Assembly: GCF_900112845.1 (NCBI RefSeq)
Contig: NZ_FONG01000022.1
Location: forward strand, 62,001-126,000
Reading direction: 5' to 3'
Length of the DNA stretch: 64,000 bases
Origin: Actinacidiphila alni
GTDB lineage: Bacteria; Actinomycetota; Actinomycetes; Streptomycetales; Streptomycetaceae
A program made the position numbers and the translations under genes. Position 1 is the first letter of the stretch. Each line of letters opens with the position of its first letter. The notes below the pieces were generated by a model. The model was not told the DNA's origin. It searched no databases and saw nothing but the letters and a program-made list of their open reading frames with translations. This document shows positions 8,822 to 16,425 of the stretch, piece by piece.

Positions 8822-9154
8822 GTGTCGGAAGGGTCGGAAGTCAGGACGGCCGCCCAGATCGAGGCGGAGATCACCCGCAGGCGGCAGGTACTGGCGTCGA
8901 CGCTCGACGAGATCGCGGTCCGGGTGCACCCGGCGACGATCGTCGGGGACACGAAGGCCAAGGTCGCCTCGGCCGTGGACCGCTCGGTCGGCCAGGCGTA
9001 CGTGGCGGCCAATCGCGCGGTCAGCCGTACGCGGGCGCATTTCGTGGACGAGGAGGGCGCGCCGCGCCCCGAGCGGATCGTCCCGGTGGCCGTCGCGGGC
9101 GTCGCGCTGGTCGCCGCGGTGGCCGGTCTCTCGGTGTGGCGGCGCCGCCGGTAA
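8822..9154 (+). CDS. DUF3618 membrane-anchored protein
   Basis: 110 residues, starting at GTG with GGAGGA eight bases upstream. The N-terminal RTAAQIEAEITRRRQVLASTLDEI matches the DUF3618 signature (an Ile-Arg/Ile-Glu rich helix followed by L..T...I). A single hydrophobic helix near the end (PVAVAGVALVAAVAGLSVW) and a basic RRRR tail make it a C-terminally anchored protein. Function unknown. It is close upstream of a GroES-like gene on the same strand (10-base gap). Confidence 0.75.
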   Translation: MSEGSEVRTAAQIEAEITRRRQVLASTLDEIAVRVHPATIVGDTKAKVASAVDRSVGQAYVAANRAVSRTRAHFVDEEGAPRPERIVPVAVAGVALVAAVAGLSVWRRRR

Positions 9155-9164
9155 CGTCGTGGGC

Positions 9165-9518
9165 GTGAGTTCGAAGAGCGCCAAGAGCGCGCAGCACGAC
9201 AAGCTGCCCATCCGGATGCTGCACGACCGGGTCCTGGTGCGCCAGGACACCGGTGAGGGCGAGCGGCGCAGCGGCGGCGGCATTCTGATCCCGGCCACCG
9301 CGGCGGTCGGGAAGCGGCTGGCGTGGGCCGAGGTCGTGGCGGTGGGGCAGAACGTGCGGACCGTGGAGGTCGGCGACCGGGTGCTGTACGACCCGGAGGA
9401 CCGGGCCGAGGTCGAGGTGCGGGGCGTCGCGTACGTGCTGATGCGCGAGCGCGATCTGCACGCGGTCGCCGCCGAGCGGCTCCAGGGGTCCGAGGACTCC
9501 ACCGGGCTGTATCTGTAA
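9165..9518 (+). CDS. GroES-like (Cpn10 family) protein
   Basis: 117 residues. LPIRMLHDRVLVRQD, GGGILIPATA and VGDRVLYDPEDRAEVEVRGVAYVLMRERDL follow the Cpn10 barrel layout of co-chaperonin GroES, but the sequence is diverged and no GroEL gene is adjacent. The mobile-loop region (GERRSGGG) is short. GTG at 9165 is the preferred start; an in-frame GTG six bases earlier is possible. It is an additional GroES paralogue conserved in Streptomyces next to DUF3618. Binding to GroEL is unproven. Confidence 0.8.
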   Translation: MSSKSAKSAQHDKLPIRMLHDRVLVRQDTGEGERRSGGGILIPATAAVGKRLAWAEVVAVGQNVRTVEVGDRVLYDPEDRAEVEVRGVAYVLMRERDLHAVAAERLQGSEDSTGLYL

Positions 9519-9561
9519 ACAGCCCCTGGGCCCCCGCACCCCTGGCGCCCCTCCGACACCG

Positions 9562-11826
9562 TTATCCGCTGGGCGGGCTCGCCTCGTCCTGCCCGCCGCC
9601 GGTGCCGCCCGGACCGCCCGTCACCCCGCCGATCGGATTGAACGTCCGCGTCGGCGTCGGCGGCTCCGTGGTCGGCGGCGGCTCGGTCGTCGTGGGCGGC
9701 GGGGTCGTCGGCGGCGCGGTCGTGGTCGGGGGAGTGGTGGGCGGGGTGGTCGTCGTGGGCGGCGCCGTGGTGGGCGGCGGAGTGCTGGTCGGGGTGTCCG
9801 TGGGACGCGAGGTGGTGACCGGCGGCTGCTCGCTGTCGCCGTCGTGGGTGTCGAGCTTGAAGTTCACCTTGGGTACGCCCTTGAGGGCGGCCGCGGTGTA
9901 GTCGGCCCACACCGATCCGGGCGGCCCGCCGCCGTTGACCCGGTCCACGCCGAGGGCCCCGTACAGCTTCTCCTGCTTGCCGTTGTCGGGGTTCATGCCC
10001 AACACGGCGACGACGGTGGCGAGTTTGGGCGTGTAGCCGGCGAACCAGGCGGCGATGTCCTCCTCCGCCGTACCGGTCTTGGCGGCCGACGGCCAGCCGG
10101 AGTCCTGGGCGACGGTCGCGGTCGCGCCGGGACTGTCGACGACGCTGCGCAGCACCGAGGTCGTGGTGTCGGCGGCCTCCCGCGGCACCGACTGCACGGC
10201 CTCCCGCTTGGGCAGGTCCATGTCGTGCCCGTCCTTGGTGATCTTCACGACCAGCGAGTACGGGATCTGCTTGCCGTGGTTGGCGAGGGTGGCGTACACC
10301 TGCGCCATGTCCAGCGGGCTGGCCCCGAAGGCGCCGAGCGCCATCGCCGGGGTCTGCGGGATCTTGACGCCGTCCGGCATGCCGAGGTCGTGCGCGGTGT
10401 CGATCACCTTGCCGGTGCCGACGTCCTGCGCCATCTGCGCGTAGACGGCGTTGACGGACTTGTCCATGGCGCGGGTGACGGAGATCGACGGGTAGGAGGC
10501 CCCGTCCTCGTTCTCCGGCTTGTAGCCGGTGGGGCCGTCGTCGCCGATCACCTCGCGTTTGTTCGTGCCGTCGTAGACGGTGCTCGGTGTGATCGGCTGC
10601 TTGTCCTGCGTGGACGACTCGTGCTGGATCGCGGAGGCGAGGATCACCGGCTTGAAGGTCGAACCCGGCGGATACGTACGGTTGGTGGCGCTGCTGACGT
10701 ACTGCTTGGTGTAGTCGATGCCGCCGTAGAGCGCGACGACGTTGCCGGTCGCCGGGTCGATGGAGGCGCCGCCGGCCCGGACGTACTTGTCGGCCTGCTT
10801 CTTGCCGAGCTTGTCGTAGATGTTCTTCTGCGCCGCCGCGACGAAGGCGTCCTCCTTGGGCTTCTGGATCGTGGTGACGATCCGGTAGCCGCCCATGGCG
10901 AGGGTGTCGGCGTCGACGATGTGGTTGTCGGCGAGATAGCGGTTGACGGCCTCGATGAGGTAGCCGCGCTGGCCCGCCTTGCTGGCGACCGGCTTGGGCT
11001 TGTCGATGGTCGGGAAGACCGTGGCGTCGCGCTCGGACTTGCTGAGCCAGCCCTCCTTGACCATGCCGTCCAGGACGTAGTTCCAACGGCCTTTCGCCGC
11101 GGGGGCGTTCTCCGGGTGCGCGGCCAGGTCGTACTCGCTGGGCGCGTTCAGCAGCGTGGCGAGGTAGGCGCCCTCGGCGGTGGTCAGTTCGCTCGCGTTC
11201 TTGGCGAAGTACGCCTGGGCGGCGGCCTGGATGCCGTACGCGTTGCGCCCGTAGTAGCTGGTGTTGAGGTAGCCCTCGAGGATCTGGTCCTTGGACTCGT
11301 TGCGGTCCAGCTTGATGGCGATGAAGAATTCCTTGACCTTGCGGACCGCGGTCTGCGACTGGTTGAGGTAGTAGTTCTTCACGTACTGCTGGGTGATGGT
11401 GGAGCCGGACTGGCGGCCCTTGCCGGTCGCGGTGTTCCACGCGGCGCGCACCATGGCCTTCGGGCTGACCGCGGACTCGTGGTAGAAATTGCGGTCCTCG
11501 GCGGACAGCACCGCGTACCGCGTGTTCTTGGCGACCTCGGCGAGCGTCACGTTCTCCCGGTTGACCTCGCCGTCGCGGGCGATCTCCGTCTTGCCGTCGG
11601 CGTACAGGTAGACGTTGCTCTGCGCGGTCGCGGCGGCGTTGGGGTCCGGGATGGAGACCAGCGCGTAGCCGAGGAAGAAGCCGCCGATCAGCACGATCAG
11701 GACGGCCAGCACACCGCCGGTGACCATCCGCCAGGTGGGCAGCAGCCGCCGCCAGCCGGTGCGGCGCGGCCGGCCGCGGCGGTCGGTGAGGGCCGGGCGC
11801 GGGCCCCAGCCCGATTCGCCGGTCAT
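9562..11826 (-). CDS. Class A penicillin-binding protein (bifunctional transglycosylase/transpeptidase)
   Basis: 754 residues. A cytoplasmic basic N terminus precedes a transmembrane helix (about 35-55). The GT51 transglycosylase domain has catalytic Glu110 in SAEDRNFYHE and the QSGSTITQQYVKN motif. The transpeptidase domain has Ser389-Thr-Phe-Lys (SxxK nucleophile), Ser457-Val-Asn (SxN) and Lys583-Thr-Gly-Thr. The last 90 or so residues are a Pro/Thr repeat tail ending in Gly-rich sequence, likely spanning the cell wall. It polymerises and cross-links peptidoglycan. Translation may be coupled to a 13-codon leader frame whose stop overlaps this start. Confidence 0.95.
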   Translation of the reverse strand: MTGESGWGPRPALTDRRGRPRRTGWRRLLPTWRMVTGGVLAVLIVLIGGFFLGYALVSIPDPNAAATAQSNVYLYADGKTEIARDGEVNRENVTLAEVAKNTRYAVLSAEDRNFYHESAVSPKAMVRAAWNTATGKGRQSGSTITQQYVKNYYLNQSQTAVRKVKEFFIAIKLDRNESKDQILEGYLNTSYYGRNAYGIQAAAQAYFAKNASELTTAEGAYLATLLNAPSEYDLAAHPENAPAAKGRWNYVLDGMVKEGWLSKSERDATVFPTIDKPKPVASKAGQRGYLIEAVNRYLADNHIVDADTLAMGGYRIVTTIQKPKEDAFVAAAQKNIYDKLGKKQADKYVRAGGASIDPATGNVVALYGGIDYTKQYVSSATNRTYPPGSTFKPVILASAIQHESSTQDKQPITPSTVYDGTNKREVIGDDGPTGYKPENEDGASYPSISVTRAMDKSVNAVYAQMAQDVGTGKVIDTAHDLGMPDGVKIPQTPAMALGAFGASPLDMAQVYATLANHGKQIPYSLVVKITKDGHDMDLPKREAVQSVPREAADTTTSVLRSVVDSPGATATVAQDSGWPSAAKTGTAEEDIAAWFAGYTPKLATVVAVLGMNPDNGKQEKLYGALGVDRVNGGGPPGSVWADYTAAALKGVPKVNFKLDTHDGDSEQPPVTTSRPTDTPTSTPPPTTAPPTTTTPPTTPPTTTAPPTTPPPTTTEPPPTTEPPTPTRTFNPIGGVTGGPGGTGGGQDEASPPSG

Positions 11827-11864
11827 GCCCGCTCACCCGTCGTCGGTTTCGGCTCGTGGCTCAT
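11823..11864 (-). CDS. Possible 13-codon leader frame upstream of the PBP gene
   Basis: An ATG-started frame encoding MSHEPKPTTGERA ends in TGA that overlaps the PBP ATG (ATGA). GGAGGAG lies 12 bases before the leader ATG, somewhat far. The PBP start itself has only a modest GGTGA sequence. Translational coupling or a leader peptide is plausible but unproven. It may equally mean that the PBP uses another start. Confidence 0.35.
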   Translation of the reverse strand: MSHEPKPTTGERA

Positions 11865-12225
11865 ATCTGTTGGGACTCCTCCGCCGCTGCCGGGGTTGGT
11901 CCGCGGCGGAACATGATGGACCAATCGTTACGTACGCTTACGTAGGCCGCCTTCACACACTGTCGCACCATCGGCCCGTCCGGGATCAGCGGCACGCATC
12001 CGTGACAGGGCTGTGACAGGCCGGACGGCGCACCGCTGTCACCCGATGGGGTGGACACGCGGCCCGCCCTGTCCTTCCCGGACCCGACCCGGACCGAACC
12101 AGACCGACCCGCCCCGGCCGGTCCCGCCTCGGGCCCGGCCGGAAAAAACCGGTGGTGGCCGGGGAACGGCCGCCACTAGGCTCGCCCACTTGCGCCGATT
12201 TCGGAACGGGTCCGGGGGTGAGTCA
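11827..12225. other. 399-bp divergent intergenic region
   Basis: This region holds the upstream signals of the PBP gene (minus) and the ABC-2 operon (plus). A direct repeat TTACGTA-CGC-TTACGTA at 11928-11944 is the only AT-richer spot and may be an operator or part of the PBP promoter. The rest is C-rich and holds no convincing gene: the short frames here lack family features and good ribosome sites. Confidence 0.4.
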
Positions 12226-13032
12226 ATGAGGGGCGGCTTCTACGCGGCCGTGGCGGTCCGCGGCTTCCGGCGCTACGCCACCTACCGCACCGCCACCCTG
12301 GCGGGCGTCTTCACCAATACGGTCTTCGGCTTCATCATCGCCTACAGCTACGAGGCGCTGTGGGGCCAGCGCCCGCACCTGGGCGGCTACACCGAGGCGC
12401 AGGCGCTGACGTACGTGTGGATCGGGCAGGCGCTGCTCCAGACGATGGCGCTGATGGCCGGCGGTTTCGAGGAGGAGCTGGCGGAGCGGATCCGCTCCGG
12501 CGACATCGCGGTGGACCTCTACCGGCCCGCCGACCTCCAGGGCTGGTGGCTGTCGGCGGACCTGGGCCGGGCCTGCTTCCACCTGCTGGGGCGCGGGGTG
12601 GCGCCGATGGTGTGCGGAGCCCTGGTCTTCGAGCTGGCGCTGCCGACGAACCCGGTGACCTGGCTGCTGTTCCTGGTGTCGGTGACGCTGGGCGTGGTGG
12701 TGAGCTTCGCGATCCGCTTCCTGGTGGCGCTCAGCTCCTTCTGGCTGCTGGACGGCGCCGGGGTCAGCCAAGTGGTCTTCCTGGCCGGGCTGTTCTTCTC
12801 CGGCATGCTGCTGCCGCTGACCGTCTTCCCCGGCTGGCTCGGTGTGCTGGCCCGGGCGCTGCCCTGGTCGGCGATGCTCCAGGTGCCCGCCGACGTCCTG
12901 CTCGGGCGGCACGAGGGGACGGGCGCGCTGCTCGCGCTGGCCTTCCAGGCGGGCTGGGCGGCGGCCCTGCTGCTGACCGGCCGCGCGCTCCAGGCCGTCG
13001 CGGCCCGCCGGGTGGTGGTGCAGGGTGGCTGA
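12226..13032 (+). CDS. ABC-2 type exporter permease, subunit 1
   Basis: 268 residues with about six hydrophobic segments. ATG follows GGGGGTGA. The pattern of YATYRTATLAG near the N terminus, EELAERIRSGDIAVDLYRP in the middle and late hydrophobic pairs resembles the ABC2_membrane_6 (COG4587) permeases that work with a COG4586 ATPase. The three genes 12226-14976 form one exporter. Substrates of this family are mostly unknown (some confer drug or dye export). The next permease gene overlaps by eight bases. Confidence 0.83.
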   Translation: MRGGFYAAVAVRGFRRYATYRTATLAGVFTNTVFGFIIAYSYEALWGQRPHLGGYTEAQALTYVWIGQALLQTMALMAGGFEEELAERIRSGDIAVDLYRPADLQGWWLSADLGRACFHLLGRGVAPMVCGALVFELALPTNPVTWLLFLVSVTLGVVVSFAIRFLVALSSFWLLDGAGVSQVVFLAGLFFSGMLLPLTVFPGWLGVLARALPWSAMLQVPADVLLGRHEGTGALLALAFQAGWAAALLLTGRALQAVAARRVVVQGG

Positions 13033-13912
13033 GACCTTCGACGCGGCGGTCCCGCGCACGGGGACCGGGGTCCGGCGGACGCGGTGGGCCCGGCGGATGC
13101 GGTCGGGGGCGTACGAGAGCGTGCGCACCTACCGGCTGATCGTCGGGATGTGGGTGCGCTCCACGATGGCGTACCGCACGTCCTTCGTCCTGACCGCGCT
13201 CGGCAATCTGGCCGCCACCGGCCTGGACTTCGTCACGATCCTGCTGATGTTCTCGCACATCACGGTGCTCGGCGGCTTCACCCTCGCCCAGGTGGCGTTC
13301 CTCTACGGCACCACCAGCACGTCCTTCGGGATCGCCGATCTGCTGCTGGGCTCCATGGACCGGCTCGGCCGCCGGATCCGCGACGGCACGCTGGACACGC
13401 TGCTGCTGCGCCCGGCCCCGGTGCTCGCGCAGGTCGCCGCCGACCGGTTCGCGCTGCGCAGGCTCGGCCGGATCACCCAGGGCCTGGCCGTCCTGGGCTG
13501 GGCGCTGGCGCACGCGGGCATCGACTGGACGCCGGTCCGGGTGCTGCTGGTGCCGCTGACGGTGCTGTGCGGCGCGGCCATCTTCTGCGCGGTGTTCGTG
13601 GCGGGCGGCGCCTTCCAGTTCTGGGCGGGCGACGCCTCCGAGGTGCAGAATTCCGTGACCTACGGCGGCAACACGATGCTCCAGTACCCGCCGGCGATCT
13701 TCGCCCGCGAACTAGTGCGCGGCGTCACCTTCGTGGTGCCGCTCGCCTTCGTCAACTGGCTGCCAGCCCTCCGCGTCCTCGGCGAGCCCGACCCGCTCGG
13801 GCTGCCCGGCTGGGTCGACTTCGCCTCCCCGGCGGTCGCCGCGCTCTGCTGCGCGCTGGCCGGGCTGGCGTGGCGCGCGGGCCTCCGTTCGTACCGCAGC
13901 ACAGGGAGCTGA
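13025..13912 (+). CDS. ABC-2 type exporter permease, subunit 2
   Basis: 295 residues beginning at an overlapping GTG. After a basic cytosolic N terminus there are six hydrophobic segments. The RDGTLDTLLLRPAPVLAQVAADRF stretch is typical of the COG3694 permease partner. Its last codons (Arg-Ser-Thr-Gly-Ser-stop) lie inside the first unit of a 26-bp tandem repeat that leads into the ATPase start. It pairs with the preceding permease to form the membrane channel. Confidence 0.83.
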   Translation: MAETFDAAVPRTGTGVRRTRWARRMRSGAYESVRTYRLIVGMWVRSTMAYRTSFVLTALGNLAATGLDFVTILLMFSHITVLGGFTLAQVAFLYGTTSTSFGIADLLLGSMDRLGRRIRDGTLDTLLLRPAPVLAQVAADRFALRRLGRITQGLAVLGWALAHAGIDWTPVRVLLVPLTVLCGAAIFCAVFVAGGAFQFWAGDASEVQNSVTYGGNTMLQYPPAIFARELVRGVTFVVPLAFVNWLPALRVLGEPDPLGLPGWVDFASPAVAALCCALAGLAWRAGLRSYRSTGS

Positions 13913-13974
13913 GCGGCTCATGCAGCACAGGGAGTTGAACAGGCCATGCGGCACAGGGAGTTGAACAGGCCATG
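13897..13974 (+). repeat. Three tandem 26-bp units each carrying a ribosome site and ATG
   Basis: Units 13897-13922, 13923-13948 and 13949-13974 share the pattern CAGCACAGGGAG then about 11 bases then ATG. Units 2 and 3 differ by one base. Unit 1 (GAGCTGAGCGGCTCATG end) also encodes the C terminus and stop codon of the upstream permease. The three ATGs (13920, 13946, 13972) are in three different frames. The first two open frames of only 14 and 9 codons, and the stop of the second overlaps the true ATPase start as ATGA. Confidence 0.95.
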
Positions 13975-14976
13975 ACCGTACCCGTGTCCGAGGCCGCGAC
14001 CGAGGCGGTGACCGACACCGTCATCGAACTCGACGGTGTGGAGAAGGTCTTCGACGTCCGCCGCAAGGCGGGCCCGCTGCGCCGGCTGCGCACCCAGGTG
14101 CGGGCGGTGGACGGCATCTCCTTCACCGTGCCGCGCGGCGAGATCGTCGGCTACATCGGGCCGAACGGCGCGGGCAAGTCCACCACGATCAAGATGCTCA
14201 CCGGCATCCTCAACCCCAGCGGCGGCCGGATCCGGATCTGCGGCCTCGACCCGACCCGGGACCGTACCCGGCTCGCCCGCCGCATCGGTGTCGTCTTCGG
14301 CCAGCGCACCACCTTGTGGTGGGACCTGCCGCTGCGCGACTCGTACGAACTGGTCCGCCGCATGTACCGGATCGACGACGCCCGTTACGCCGCCAATCTG
14401 GCGGCGTGCGTCGAACTCCTCGACCTCGGGCCGCTGTTGGAGGTGCCGGTACGGCAGCTCTCGCTCGGCCAGCGGATGCGCGGCGACATCGCGGCGGCGC
14501 TGCTGCACGATCCGGAGGTGCTGTATCTGGACGAGCCGACGATCGGGCTCGACGTGATCAGCAAGACCCGGGTACGGGACTTCCTGCGCCGGGTCAACGC
14601 CGAACGCGGCACCACGGTGCTGCTCACCACCCACGACCTCACCGACATCGAGCAGTTGTGCCGCCGGGTGATGGTGATCGACCACGGCCGGCTGATGTAC
14701 GACGGGGACCTCGGCGGGCTGCACGCGGTCGGCGACAGCGAGCGCACCCTTGTCGCGGACTTCGCGCGCGAGCTGCCCCCGGTGGAGATCGAGGGCGCCC
14801 GCTGCGTGAAGGTGGACGGCCCGCGGCAGTGGCTGGCCTTCCCCGCCCAGGCCAGCGCCGCCCCGCTGGTCGCGGCGGTCGCCGCGCACTACCCGCTGGT
14901 GGACCTGTCGGTCCGCGAACCGGCCATCGAGGACGTGATCGCCCGGATGTACGGCGAGGACGCGGACCGGACCTGA
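13972..14976 (+). CDS. ABC-2 exporter ATP-binding protein
   Basis: 334 residues. Walker A GPNGAGKST at 63-71, a Q-loop in VFGQRTTLWW, signature LSLGQRMRG, Walker B VLYLDEPTIGLD and a switch His in LLTTHDL are all intact. The VFDVRRKAGPLRRLR insertion before Walker A is typical of COG4586 ATPases. It powers the two permeases encoded just upstream. Its start is the third of three tandemly repeated Shine-Dalgarno/ATG units. Confidence 0.93.
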   Translation: MTVPVSEAATEAVTDTVIELDGVEKVFDVRRKAGPLRRLRTQVRAVDGISFTVPRGEIVGYIGPNGAGKSTTIKMLTGILNPSGGRIRICGLDPTRDRTRLARRIGVVFGQRTTLWWDLPLRDSYELVRRMYRIDDARYAANLAACVELLDLGPLLEVPVRQLSLGQRMRGDIAAALLHDPEVLYLDEPTIGLDVISKTRVRDFLRRVNAERGTTVLLTTHDLTDIEQLCRRVMVIDHGRLMYDGDLGGLHAVGDSERTLVADFARELPPVEIEGARCVKVDGPRQWLAFPAQASAAPLVAAVAAHYPLVDLSVREPAIEDVIARMYGEDADRT

Positions 14977-14994
14977 GCCGCCGGTCCTGGCGGC

Positions 14995-16128
14995 TCAGCG
15001 CAGGGACATCAGGGCCGCCTGGACGCGTTCGACGGCGGCGAGGCGGGTGGAGGCGTGCGCGGACAGCCGTACGGAGTCGGCGCGGACCGACGGCACGACC
15101 TCGTAGGTGTGCAGGGCCTTCGCGATCCGCCGCGGGTCGGTGCCGGGGATCCGAAAGGAGATGATCCCGGCGCGTTCGGCGGGGGCGGCGGGGGAGAGCA
15201 GTTCGCCGCCGCAGGAGCGGACGGTGTCGATGAGCTGCGCGGTCCTGACCGCGATGTGCGCCTCGATCGCGGGCACGCCGACGCTCTCGACGAGTTCGAG
15301 CGCGGTGGCCAGCGCCGCCGCCGTCACCGGGCTGAGATTGGTGGTGCTCCAGCGCTGCGCGCCCGGCGCCACCGGGTGCTCGACGTCGTCGAAGACGCCC
15401 GAGTCCGTGACGCCGGTCCAGCCGCCGAGCACCGGCTCCAGCCGTTCCAGGGCCCGGTCGGACAGGGCGGCGAAGCCGGTGGCCCAGCTGGCCCGCAGCC
15501 ACTTCTGGCCGCCGCTGACCACCACGTCCGCGGCCTGCCACGGCAGATCGGCGACCCCGAAGCCCTGGATGGCGTCCACGATCAGCAGCCGGTCCGGGCC
15601 GATCGCCTCGCGCAGCGCCGCCAGGTCGGCGCGGTAACCGGTGCGGAAGTCCACGGCGCTGACCGATACGGCCACCACGTCGTCGGTGAGCGCCGCCTGT
15701 ACGGTGTCGGCGGTGATCCTGCCCCGCTCGTCCGGGACGAGGGTGCGCGGCACCGCGCGGCCGAGGGCGGCGCCGCGCCGCCACGGGTAGTGGTTCGACG
15801 GGAATTCCCCGGCCGGGACCAGGACGGTGCCGCCGGGCAGGCCGAAGGCCGCGTGGAACAGGCCGGTGGAGGTGTTCGGCAGCAGCACCGTGTGCGCCGC
15901 GTCCGTACCCGCCAGCCGCGCGGCGGCCTCCCGGGCGCGCGGCTCGGCCCGCATCAGGTCGTTGACGGTGTCCTGGTCGGCGTGGGCCGACCGCTCCAGC
16001 GCCCGCACGGTCGCGGCCAGCACGTCCCGGGACGGCGGCCCGTAACGGGCGAAGTCGAGATAGCCCTCCGGCTCCTCGAAGTGCTCGGCGTAGCCGGGCA
16101 GCCCTCCGGTGCTGTGCGGCGCTGTCAT
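14995..16128 (-). CDS. Class V PLP aminotransferase / cysteine-desulfurase-like protein
   Basis: 377 residues of fold-type I, class V. VVVSGGQKWLRASW contains the likely Schiff-base Lys, VDAIQGFGV gives the Asp that contacts the pyridine nitrogen (plus Gln), and TTNLSPV lies near the substrate site. No IscS/SufS active-site Cys loop is obvious, so an aminotransferase or lyase role is more likely than desulfuration. The ATG chosen has GGGAG nine bases upstream. It is convergent with the ABC operon and divergent from the DUF445 gene. Confidence 0.82.
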   Translation of the reverse strand: MTAPHSTGGLPGYAEHFEEPEGYLDFARYGPPSRDVLAATVRALERSAHADQDTVNDLMRAEPRAREAAARLAGTDAAHTVLLPNTSTGLFHAAFGLPGGTVLVPAGEFPSNHYPWRRGAALGRAVPRTLVPDERGRITADTVQAALTDDVVAVSVSAVDFRTGYRADLAALREAIGPDRLLIVDAIQGFGVADLPWQAADVVVSGGQKWLRASWATGFAALSDRALERLEPVLGGWTGVTDSGVFDDVEHPVAPGAQRWSTTNLSPVTAAALATALELVESVGVPAIEAHIAVRTAQLIDTVRSCGGELLSPAAPAERAGIISFRIPGTDPRRIAKALHTYEVVPSVRADSVRLSAHASTRLAAVERVQAALMSLR

Positions 16129-16425
16129 CGCGGCGTGCTCCCTGCTGCTGGTCGTGCTGTCGGTCGTTGCTGAACGTGCGGCCGGTCCGCTGGCGGTCGT
16201 GTGGCGGGCCGTGGGCGGATCATGGGCGGATCGGGGGTAGGCGGCCGGTGGGCGCCCCTCCCGGGAGGCGCCGGGAACCCGCCGTACGTTCCCCCATTGT
16301 CGGCACGACCGGTGCCGCTGAGCAGCACGGGTACGCGGTACGGCGCGTACGCCGCCGATCACCGGGCCGCTACGGCCGCGGGCGGCGACAATACCCGGGT
16401 GGACACGCGGGCGGAGCGGGAGCGG

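Noticed and set aside
8801..11836. 1011-residue open frame on the minus strand
   Set aside because: It is the shifted frame of the PBP gene and its neighbours; composition is Arg/Pro/Ala shadow with no family motifs, while the overlapping PBP frame has all active-site motifs.
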